Source: Alviniconcha marisindica (Eukaryota; Mollusca; Gastropoda; Provannidae). Taken from it: a stretch of 64,000 nt of DNA. Under the pieces are notes generated by a model. The model was given only the letters and a program-made list of their open reading frames with translations. It ran no database searches and was not told where the DNA came from. The stretch is from positions 262,501-326,500 of the forward strand of contig JABMCL010002295.1 in NCBI GenBank assembly GCA_018857735.1, written 5' to 3'. The translations under genes and the position numbers were made by a program. Positions 43,385 to 47,627 of the stretch are shown in pieces (position 1 is the first letter of the stretch; every line of letters starts with the position of its first letter).

Positions 43385-43767
43385 TCCTTTTTCGCTTAAA
43401 AAATAATTCAACTAAGAACTAAAGAAGTCTATGTTCTCTCAACACGTAACAAAACCACGTTTCGTCAGTTTCAAGCAAAACGAGGCAAAAATCACACACA
43501 CTACCCCGGCTACAAATGAACACTGATAAACTGAGAATGCTGAGTGGACGGAGACGGGCAACTGAATTACCAATTTAGCTGAAGCCTATCTTGACAAGTC
43601 AAAACATTATCAACCAGCGGTCTCACCTCCAAGTCTAATCCTTCAGCTCCAAAGTGATCCTTGGCTAGCTCTTTGAAATGATCCACGTCTATGTATCCAT
43701 CTTTATCTTCGTCGCAAAGGTCAAAAATAGCTCTGAATCGATCAACATCGTCTTGCGGATTTTCCAT
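8838..43767 (-). CDS. RAB11FIP4: Rab11 family-interacting protein 3/4 (nuclear fallout) homologue, 15 coding exons
   Basis: Class II Rab11-FIP, an effector that binds Rab11 (and Arf GTPases in family members) on recycling endosomes and delivers membrane to the cleavage furrow in cytokinesis; this role is family knowledge. Minus-strand coding exons in order: 43627-43767, 40724-40829, 39134-39216, 32915-33186, 32206-32286, 26650-26685, 25787-25901, 24882-24985, 23828-23918, 23352-23401, 22081-22162, 20270-20407, 18061-18207, 11124-11264, 8838-8963. All introns are GT-AG and all phases match, giving 1713 nt, or 570 residues plus a TGA stop. Residues 1-83 hold two EF-hands, 84-240 are acidic and Ser-rich, about 279-550 form a heptad-rich coiled coil, and the C-terminus is the Rab-binding domain (DRIIITILEKNPSLLEIK). 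Vertebrate FIP4 is about 640 residues, so the length fits. FIP3 and FIP4 arose by vertebrate duplication, so the symbol means the shared orthologue. Introns reach 6.8 kb; an unseen alternative exon is possible in the long ones. Confidence 0.93.
9097..9274 (+). repeat. Compound (TA)n-(GA)n-(GT)n-poly-G tract
   Basis: TA units 9099-9126, GA units 9129-9190, then GT-rich sequence and 19 G at about 9256-9274. It lies in FIP intron 14. Confidence 0.95.
10420..11123 (-). repeat. 118-bp minisatellite, 6 copies, touching the exon 14 donor
   Basis: Units share GCAGCGCATAATAAAA, GTAGCCATGGTGTTG and GAAGTACAATACCT at a period of 117-120 bp. On the gene strand each unit carries AG|gtattgtacttcag, the same sequence as the true exon 14 splice donor, at about 10520, 10639, 10757, 10877 and 10996, with the real donor at 11122-11123. 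The period is not a multiple of three, yet several minus-strand frames stay open across the array. Confidence 0.95.
11124..11264 (-). CDS. RAB11FIP4: FIP exon 14: coiled coil before the Rab-binding domain
   Basis: Residues 483-529, ENRGLQNSNEDLNAQLMNRC then VEEGKSLLLDGGSKSLAEEL and DHLTKEE. Matches the conserved NxxLxxxNxxLN...SLAxEL run that precedes the RBD. Acceptor tggcag, donor GAG|gtattg; the donor lies at the edge of a 118-bp tandem array. Confidence 0.93.
11316..11349 (-). pseudogene. Duplicated fragment of FIP exon 14 (copy A)
   Basis: CTTCATTGCTGTTCTGCAGA repeats the exon 14 sequence at 11233-11253 (CTCATTGCTGTTCTGCAGAC). It lacks the exon boundary and is non-functional; part of a local segmental duplication. 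Confidence 0.75.
11375..11810. mobile_element. Foldback element with array of TTTGTCRYGACAAA palindromes
   Basis: Between about 11406 and 11765 the palindrome TTTGTC-RY-GACAAA (and one- or two-base variants) recurs about 17 times, spaced about 20 bp, often joined by ACACATG. The array is bordered by inverted flanks: GTATCATTGGCAGGAGCTGA near 11381 and its imperfect reverse complement near 11781-11803. It has no ORF with non-repeat content. It lies in FIP intron 13 between the two exon 14 fragments. Confidence 0.75.
11877..11925 (-). pseudogene. Duplicated fragment of FIP exon 14 with acceptor (copy B)
   Basis: On the gene strand tggcag|GAGAGCTAGGGTCTGCAG copies the exon 14 acceptor and first codons (GAGAACCGGGGTCTGCAG). 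The third codon is now a stop (TAG). The intron flank is copied too (AAACATCAGCCACCT against AAACATCAGTCACCT at 11286). Confidence 0.8.
13735..14062 (+). repeat. Tandem repeat, about 133-bp unit, 2.5 copies
   Basis: Shared blocks are CTCTGTACTTG, AAACAGACTGGTTAC and CATCAAACTGTTTG. FIP intron 13; no coding reading is conserved among the copies. Confidence 0.85.
14135..14272 (+). repeat. Tandem duplication, about 70-bp unit
   Basis: GGCAGGTGAAGTCTTTAGCC and ACAGTTCCATGGACT occur twice in direct order. FIP intron 13. Confidence 0.85.
16173..16243 (+). repeat. (GA)n microsatellite
   Basis: About 35 GA units with one GG interruption, in FIP intron 13. Confidence 0.97.
17060..17150 (+). mobile_element. 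SINE family B, 3' tail fragment
   Basis: GGTGAAGTGACCCAAATTCC and GGATTAATGAATGGCTTAAA match the tail of the copy at 52214-52535 (GCTGAAGTGACCCAAATTTC; GGGATTAATGAAGC). It ends in an A-rich tail. Confidence 0.6.
17630..17697 (+). mobile_element. Retroposon 3' tail with TTATTATT end
   Basis: GGGTGCTCTAGAAATCCTCT followed by TTATTATTATTATT resembles the 3' end of the LINE fragment at 41641-42344 (GTGCTATAGAAAATTTATG, then ATT repeats). Only the tail is recognisable. Confidence 0.45.
18061..18207 (-). CDS. RAB11FIP4: FIP exon 13: coiled coil
   Basis: Residues 434-482, LLDELGKELEDLRKYKIEVE, then a Gly/Ser-rich break (TGARSPSGSISELPG) and YQDLQSEIHKLKE. The LRKxLExL-type helix followed by a Ser/Gly hinge is characteristic of FIP3/4. 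Acceptor tttcag, donor GAG|gtcagc. Confidence 0.93.
18208..18660 (-). repeat. Degenerate tandem repeats carrying copies of the exon 13 acceptor
   Basis: Next to the exon 13 acceptor (ttttcag|CTGCTG on the gene strand) the intron holds at least four near copies of this junction (CAGTAGCTGAAC at 18326, CAACAGCTGAAAAC at 18434, CAGCAGCTGAAAAG at 18537, CACCAGCTGAAAAC at 18630), in units of about 95-105 bp that also share GAGGTCATCATTAGT. Confidence 0.75.
18880..19170. mobile_element. Two tandem copies of the 888-1084 inverted-repeat family
   Basis: Units at about 18880-19010 and 19020-19170 share GTACTTCTGGTGGAGT, then CATGCCAGGTGAGAGTTACC and TGTGTTTGTGTGA; the second ends GCTAATTAACTCTCTTG, the reverse complement of the terminus at 888. 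They lie in FIP intron 12. Confidence 0.6.
19225..20269 (-). repeat. About 80-bp minisatellite, about 13 copies, carrying the exon 12 donor
   Basis: Units share GGAGGTCATGCTGATCGTTG, CCAGCTGGGTGGAGGACAAG and GTTTACGACAGGGAGGTGAG. About eight of them add TACCTGGCCCAGGGAGCATGG, which on the gene strand is the end of exon 12 plus its donor (CCCTGGGCCAG|gta). The array runs up to the real donor at 20268-20269. Copies nearest the exon are closest to it. Confidence 0.93.
20270..20407 (-). CDS. RAB11FIP4: FIP exon 12: coiled coil
   Basis: Residues 388-433, EKIDLQERMLEKQENYNMLY then DDHERLKGEYHKQEELHQRE ending RRSLGQ. Its last bases (CCCTGGGCCAG) and donor (gtacgcac) recur in a tandem array filling the first kilobase of the following intron. 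Confidence 0.92.
21285..21525 (+). repeat. Tandem repeat, about 63-bp unit, 4 copies
   Basis: Each unit has CATCTCATCACCAAAGTGTT, CACTTTAACCTTGCTTTGTT and TTTTCATTGTGG. FIP intron 11. Confidence 0.9.
22081..22162 (-). CDS. RAB11FIP4: FIP exon 11: coiled coil
   Basis: Residues 360-387, LHRIEGEYETLKEEASKMRL then EINKLRT. Only this frame avoids stops; donor ACG|gtaagt, phase 0. Confidence 0.9.
22180..22680 (-). mobile_element. 3' end of a non-LTR retrotransposon (LINE)
   Basis: On minus, 22660-22560 encodes a decayed reverse-transcriptase C-terminus: SWNSLP, a stop, then EIRKAKTLDTFKSKLTFYLF. This W-N-S-L-P...TF-K-[SR]-L-K/T-x-x-LF pattern is common at the end of LINE ORF2 in invertebrates. 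The 3' end reaches an AATCAATGAACAATATCAGTC repeat (three copies, 22180-22240, plus-strand sense), a typical variable LINE tail. FIP intron 10/exon 11 boundary. Confidence 0.7.
23352..23401 (-). CDS. RAB11FIP4: FIP exon 10: coiled coil
   Basis: Residues 344-360, SRRDREKAEELDYVTQR. A 50-nt exon with acceptor tttgcag and donor AG|gtcagt; its split Arg codon is completed by exon 11. Confidence 0.9.
23828..23918 (-). CDS. RAB11FIP4: FIP exon 9: coiled coil
   Basis: Residues 313-343, VLYLEEQLRDMELRADERIA then EERRKHQEHM; charged coiled coil matching the EEQLxxxELRA stretch of class II FIPs. Donor CATATG|gtgtgt. Confidence 0.92.
23955..24480 (+). repeat. (GT)n-rich tandem repeats
   Basis: About five units of CTTGATCTAAACCTCAACCA, CAGTTGCTTTCA and a GT run, plus two copies of a 55-bp block with TTACATGCAGATGTGTGCTT. 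FIP intron 8. Confidence 0.85.
24882..24985 (-). CDS. RAB11FIP4: FIP exon 8: coiled coil
   Basis: Residues 279-313, VKYLESQLLRLTDSQVETTT then KQARLKDENSALVNK; Leu/Val fall at heptad spacing. The donor is AACAA|gtaggt, fixed by the phase of exon 9 (AA|A = Lys). Confidence 0.9.
25040..25130 (+). repeat. Tandem repeat, about 36-bp unit, 3 copies
   Basis: Units contain ATGATTATTAT and CATCACTGCTCA. FIP intron 7. Confidence 0.75.
25255..25660 (+). repeat. Duplication, about 220-bp unit
   Basis: CAGCTTCCTAAATT, ACATTTAG and CAATGCTAAGTTTACTTTAG recur in the same order and spacing in both halves. FIP intron 7. Confidence 0.8.
25787..25901 (-). CDS. RAB11FIP4: FIP exon 7: start of coiled-coil region
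   Basis: Residues 240-278: a Ser-rich segment, then YGSDEIFDDIDGNFQDLNGR, which leads into the first heptads. Acceptor ttgcag, donor gtaaga, ends in phase 0. Confidence 0.9.
26000..26088 (+). repeat. Tandem AACTGGGTAGGGTCACCTCA units
   Basis: Three copies of about 30 bp ending GGACA, with one internal short duplication. A related single copy (GCGCAGGGTCACCTCAGGAC) at 17273-17292 shows that the unit comes from a dispersed repeat. Confidence 0.8.
26650..26685 (-). CDS. RAB11FIP4: FIP exon 6: 36-nt micro-exon
   Basis: Residues 228-240, HSRRLTTAALAS, aligning with the short SRRxSSTAxG stretch of vertebrate FIP3/4. A strong acceptor (tttttcag), the gtaact donor and both split codons fix it despite its length. 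Gene predictors may miss it. Confidence 0.85.
30535..30725 (-). mobile_element. SINE family A, minus-oriented copy
   Basis: The reverse complement matches the copy at 45036-45345: CTGTCTTGTGACYTTG, GCCCATCTTAATGCAGAAGT, CATTCTGGTG and TCTCCCTCTTC. FIP intron 5. Confidence 0.7.
32206..32286 (-). CDS. RAB11FIP4: FIP exon 5: acidic ITDEE motif
   Basis: Residues 201-228: RPEITDEENYEDFGEVESEA then DVSDQG. The ITDEE...FE/DF stretch is a recognisable FIP3/4 signature. Donor CT|gtaagt gives a split Leu with exon 6. Confidence 0.9.
32915..33186 (-). CDS. RAB11FIP4: FIP exon 4: Ser/Asn/acidic region
   Basis: Residues 111-201. Low-complexity (SSSSTNNDNNNSSSFSGD) and acidic (PPVSEDEGDSALSGRSSEIN); predicted disordered. 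The protein reads on into EITDEENYEDF in exon 5, as FIP3/4 proteins do upstream of the coiled coil. Confidence 0.9.
33345..33405 (+). mobile_element. SINE family A, 3' tail fragment
   Basis: CTCCCCATCCCTAACAG and TCTCTGTGGATGTAAAGCA match the tail of the copies at 45036 and 61895. FIP intron 3. Confidence 0.6.
34902..34978 (+). repeat. Two poly-C tracts in a short duplication
   Basis: C runs of about 20 and 17 bases, each following CATGTCATCACACATGAAAA and ATACACAG; a local duplication with length-variable C runs. Confidence 0.85.
36008..36043 (+). repeat. (TA)n microsatellite
   Basis: 18 TA units, preceded by a GT-rich stretch from 35899. Confidence 0.97.
36640..37310 (+). repeat. Tandem array, about 120-bp unit, about 6 copies
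   Basis: Units share GACAACTTCC, AACAGGTAGGTCT, CATACCTGTCCCTACYAGTA, CAACACACTCATTGC and CAAGGAACTGGGC. Alternate units resemble each other more, suggesting a dimer of about 240-250 bp. FIP intron 3. Confidence 0.8.
39134..39216 (-). CDS. RAB11FIP4: FIP exon 3: linker
   Basis: Residues 83-110, a Ser/Thr/Val-rich linker (LSTKIKSSVSVDTLVPIDIA). Supported by a good acceptor (tttgcag), a gtaggt donor and phase agreement with both neighbours, rather than by strong homology. Confidence 0.8.
39994..40051 (+). repeat. (TA)n microsatellite
   Basis: 29 TA units between two CTTGCACTAG/CTTGTACTGT half-copies, in FIP intron 2. Confidence 0.97.
40724..40829 (-). CDS. RAB11FIP4: FIP exon 2: EF-hand 2
   Basis: Residues 48-83. 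Contains EITGVINLLDPDGKGLISFD followed by DFCRGVGQIVDIQQQ. The loop has Lys at position 5, so calcium binding is uncertain, but the F-x-D-F-C helix start is typical of FIP3/4. Donor phase 1 (G|gtaag), completed by CG of the next exon. Confidence 0.92.
41189..42400. mobile_element. TA-flanked MITE, interrupted by a LINE fragment
   Basis: Terminal inverted repeats TTGGGCGGTTCAG / CTGAACCGCCCAA, flanked by TA on both sides (41187-41188, 42401-42402), as for Tc1/mariner-type insertions. It matches the uninterrupted 511-bp copy at 48101-48611 in inverse orientation once the 704-bp insert 41641-42344 is left out. No transposase is present; a non-autonomous element in FIP intron 1. Confidence 0.92.
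41641..42344 (-). mobile_element. LINE 3' fragment nested in the MITE
   Basis: Flanked by a GCAAAA duplication (41635-41640 and 42345-42350). On minus it begins within the reverse-transcriptase C-terminus (VWNSLPSDLRNSSTLPLFKS, RLKTHLFTTAF, about 42331-42240) and ends in GTGCTATAGAAAATTTATG and ATT repeats. 5'-truncated non-LTR element. Internal G-rich (42148-42196) and TA (41728-41782) tracts are later expansions. Confidence 0.85.
43627..43767 (-). CDS. RAB11FIP4: FIP exon 1: start codon and EF-hand 1
   Basis: Residues 1-47. Starts MENPQDDVDRFRAIFDLCDE. The EF loop reads DEDKDGYIDVDH, with acidic positions 1, 3 and 5 and the invariant Gly6, but His at position 12 where Glu is usual. The donor follows GAG in phase 0. 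The ATG is the first in-frame one in this exon and sits directly before the conserved EF-hand helix, so no upstream coding exon is needed. Confidence 0.9.
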
Positions 43768-44110
43768 ATCACAAATGAACGCACACGCCTTCCCAGTGAA
43801 TCACCTGGTCGGCATCAGCTACCTTCCATTATTGACTTGGTGGGGACGGCCTGGGTGTGCCTTACAGGACAACTCACCGCTACTGAAAGTAGTCCGGTTC
43901 ACCTGCGATTTTTTTTTTTTTCATTTTTTTTTTTCTTCATGAATCTTACAGCGACCTCTTATTCAGGCTTTCCAGCTAAGTATTGTTGAGACCTTCTAAT
44001 TTAGTTGATTGTTCTACTAAGTACATTCCTGCAGAAAACAATCAAAAGTGACTTGTTTCACCTGGCGGAGGAATACCGATGACGCTGGGGGCGTCACACA
44101 TGTCAACAAA
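43768..44110 (-). promoter_or_regulatory. Upstream region of the FIP gene with CRE-like palindrome
   Basis: About 310 bp upstream of the FIP start codon the sequence TGACGC-tgggg-GCGTCA (44080-44096) forms an inverted pair of CREB/ATF-type half sites. No TATA box is evident. The assignment to the FIP promoter rests on distance and orientation. Confidence 0.4.
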
Positions 44111-46933
44111 GAACGGCTTGATCGGTTTACCTTCACAGGTGTTCAGTGTAAATTCTGCAGGTATTGCTGCCGGCAGTTTGCACAAACGCTTATTTAACAA
44201 ACTTTTTTCCTCGCTTCACAGATCGTAGGGTTTTGCCCCAATTACTGATTCAAATATCTTGAATAATATAAATAACTATCCTGGAAATAGCGAAATTATA
44301 AGCACATAAATTGAAAGTCACATAATGCAAGAAACACGCCCCATATTAAAAAACAATTAAACTATGTTTCTTCTTCTTCTACAGTCCGGTGCTGCTAAAC
44401 GTCACTGATGCAAGAGGATTGTAAACTGAAAATAAAAACAATGGCTCCTCAATTATGAGTTTGTGTTTTGTCCTCTCCTTCAACAAAAGTTTTGAGAAGG
44501 GCAGCTCACAGAGTAAGATGTGAATATGCCTGTTGGACTTTAAAAAAAAAAAAAATGATCGTTTTATTGGATGCTTTTTGAACTGTGAACTTTTTTCTTT
44601 TTTTAAACTTTTTTTAATATTTTATTTTACATTGATGGTCACAAGAGAGTTTGGGAAAAAAGGAAAAAAAAAAATTCATTTGTCATTGCTACAGTCTGTA
44701 AGAAAGATGAACAGAAAAGTACATTCAAAACGGATTTGTTTTTCTTTTCTAAAAACTGTGCTGTGACCTTGAAAACAGGCCAAGGGCAATGAAACTGGTA
44801 TGAAAGTCTCATTTAAACAAAGTTAGTACAGATTGAGTTAAAAAAATAAAATCAAAATCACAAAAATGGAATTCAAAATAATTAAGGGTTTTACCCCGAA
44901 AGGAATGGTGTAAAATAAACTCATATCAATGTGCATGATTATGTCCAGTCTATAACAATCACAAAAAGTATACCCCCCCCCCCCCCCCCACTACTCCAAC
45001 ACACATAAAAACTAAAAAAACTACAACATGCATGTGAGCTGGTTTGGCCTGGTGGTAAGGCATTAGGCTGGTATGCGGAAGGACCTCAGTTCGATACCGC
45101 ACTGGCTCTCCTTTTGCTTCAAAAAGGTTGTGGTTTGTGGACACTGTCTTGTGACTTTGTCCATCACTTCCTACTGAAACATTAAAATGGCTCTCATTGC
45201 TGCCCATCTTAATGCAGGAGTCATTCTGGTGGCGACAGGTATATAATCTCCCTCTTCCCCCCATCTGCATGCCACCTCGCCCCCCCTTCTCCCCATCCCT
45301 AATAAGCCTTATGGTTTCTGTGGACGAAGCACATGTTTACTTACTTACTAAGACTACAACACAGAACTGATTGCTTAAGTGCATGCAGGGAGTTGCTTAA
45401 TCGTGATATGGTCAACTCTGCCAGGCTTTGGGATCTTTTTCCAACATGCAGTCACTACAACAGAGACCCAACATATGCTTCATTCCCATTTGTGTTTGTT
45501 GTTGTTCTGTTTGTTTGTGCATCCTCTTCTTTTTTTCAAGCAGTTTGAACAAATTCTATTATGTGGCAGTTTTTTTTTGTTTTGTTTTTGCGTGCTCAGT
45601 AAACCAACATTGCATTAAATTTGAAGGGCAATACGCTATGTACTCTCACCAAAGAAAGAAAGAAAGAAAAAAGAAAGAAAAAAACGCGGCCCCAAGCTGA
45701 AGCAAATCCATCTAGTCTGAGCTTTCCCAGTTTTTGGCATGGATTCTCTCCCTTTCAAATAAAATACTTTTTTTGTTTTTTAACTGATCAGGCATGGGAG
45801 AGTGATGGAGGGGGTTTGCAGTTGGCAGTTAAGTGGGAGGTGGGAAGGGGGTTAGGGGGGTGTAGTTGGCAGCACAGGTATTGACTTGCAGATTACAAAA
45901 GCAGGCTGGGGGAGTTGCAGCTACCTGTTGAGTGAAGGTGAGGTGGGGATCAAGGACAAAGAGAGGCAGTCCATTAAAAAAAAAAAAAAAAACCATTTTG
46001 AAATAGCTGTGGCAAAATGTTTCAGGCCCGCAGAACTTAAAAACATTTTCTAGCTCAATGGGCAAGTGAATATGAAAATATATTAAACAGAAGGAATTAT
46101 TACTTGCCCAAGATTTTTTCCCCACAAAGTGTTTGAAAAACTGTTCAATTTACCTTTGGCCGTGCTTTCACTAATGTCTGTTGCTGCATTTTTGGACAGA
46201 AGTTGATTCTTCTCAGAATTTTTCAGGAAAGACACGCACGTACACACACACACACGAAGCAGTTTCATGACCCAGAACAGAACAGTAAATGGTCCATAAC
46301 AGCCTCCAATCAAAGACTATAAAGCCACATTTTTTAACATCAATACTTTATTTGTCAAAAAACAAAAACAAAAAATGTTCTGAAATATATTCATTCTTCA
46401 ATTAGAAAAACAACAAGGCATGGCATACTTTTACCCCCTCCACCCCCCTCTCTCCCCTGAGGAACACATCAAAAGCAAATCAAGACACATACATGTGCAA
46501 GTAATATAAAGCAACTTGTCCTCTTGGACAACATGGTTCCGGGTGCTGAGGCCCCACTGGTCTTCACTGTAACTAACTTGAATGCAGTCAAGATCTTCAG
46601 CACGCTAACGCAGTCTTGCTTCCTATGTACAACAATGGAACTGAACGGTAGAACAGAATCTGTAATATTGGGTTTTAAAAAGGAGTTAGCTTTCCCAGGT
46701 ACAGTTCAGTTCAAAATGGTATCTATGTGCTCAGAAAAGCCCAGTACAGTACAGCAGGACTGCTGCAAAACAACACTGTTTCACATTAAACAATAACAAC
46801 AACAACAACAACAACACCTAACAACAAAAATCTTTCTTTTTTATTGACGTTACAAGGTTAACTGAAGTACTGACACTCTGAGTCTTCTTTTTTTGTCAAT
46901 TGACAAAGACATAATGAACAACTAAACAAAACC
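44111..46933. other. FIP-coilin intergenic region
   Basis: No coding exon found. It contains SINE A (45036-45345), an A/T-rich stretch, a GAAA-rich run (45650-45685) and poly-A/poly-C tracts. The left part should hold the FIP promoter and any 5' UTR exon. Confidence 0.55.
45036..45345 (+). mobile_element. SINE family A, full copy with tRNA-like head
   Basis: The head TTTGGCCTGGTGGTAAGGCA is an A box and AGTTCGATACC a B box; GAGCTGG/CTGGCTC can form a 7-bp acceptor-like stem, but the T arm does not pair, so it is tRNA-derived, not a tRNA gene. The body has CTGTCTTGTGACTTTG and GCCCATCTTAATGCAGGAGT; the tail CCCCATCCCTAATAAGC, TTTCTGTGGACG. Intergenic between FIP and coilin. Confidence 0.82.
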
Positions 46934-46939
46934 TTTATT
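46934..46939 (-). terminator. Candidate poly(A) signal of coilin
   Basis: Minus-strand AATAAA about 635 bp past the proposed stop. Further AATAAA copies lie at 46840-46845 and 46347-46352. Choosing this one puts a tRNA-derived SINE (47105-47365) inside the 3' UTR. Confidence 0.35.
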
Positions 46940-47104
46940 TGGACCACTCTAAGAATATAAACCATTTCACTGCTGACAATGCCCATAAAAAAAATAAAAA
47001 GTCAGAGTTAACTAATTCATACTTGGTATTTGTTGCTGAGTCAATTGCATTGTAAACTCACATCACCAGCACAAGTATAATTCACTCATGATCACTGTTC
47101 ATGC

Positions 47105-47365
47105 TACACACCACTTCATGATTCAAGAGGAGAATTTTTCTCCCAGAGTTAACTTCCAGTGCGGCCTTTCTTATGGTGTCCATACAGCCCCTCGTGTGCA
47201 ATCGCATGCATCAACATCTGTGTGCATGTTAAAAATCCCAAACACTGCCAGCCATACCATTGTTTGGACACATGAAAATATTGCACACATTGTTAGGAAC
47301 GGGTGGCATGCACCTGCGGCTGCTGTGCCATACCCAGGTAAGGTGACCTGAACTTCCTGCAAGGG
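47105..47365 (+). mobile_element. SINE family B copy (5'-truncated)
   Basis: Matches 52214-52535: GTGTGCAATCGCATGCATCA, CATGAAAATATTGCACACATTG, GCTGCTGTGCCATACCCAG and CTTCCTGCAAGGGA. Followed by an A run and a G run at 47378-47414. Likely in the coilin 3' UTR, antisense to it. Confidence 0.8.
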
Positions 47366-47573
47366 ACAAAGAAGAACTAAAAAAAAAAAAAAAAGGGGGG
47401 GGGGGGGGGGGGGGCCAAATTATTTACAAAATACTTGTGAAGACAAAAACATATAATACAATTGTACAAACAAACAAACAAAAATGATCTAAAATTGATG
47501 GGGTCTGATCATGCCAATGTCCCCCCCCCCAAAGCAAATAATAATTTTGAACATAACTGGATCAAGCTCAAGT

Positions 47574-47627
47574 TCAGGCTGAAGACATCAGCTTGGGTTC
47601 AAACATGGATGACAATTCCAAGGTCAC
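47574..47627 (-). CDS. COIL: Coilin exon 7: proposed C-terminus
   Basis: Residues 689-705, VTLELSSMFEPKLMSSA, then TGA. The pattern [VI]T-hydrophobic...[FI][DE]P[RK]L fits the vertebrate C-terminal strand. The acceptor cgttgcag is good and phase 0 matches. The exon is short and divergent, so it is the least certain part of the model. Confidence 0.62.
   Translation of the reverse strand: MTLELSSMFEPKLMSSA

Noticed and set aside
45036..45110. Possible tRNA gene
   Set aside because: A and B boxes and an acceptor-like stem exist, but the T arm does not pair and the sequence continues into a repeated SINE body.
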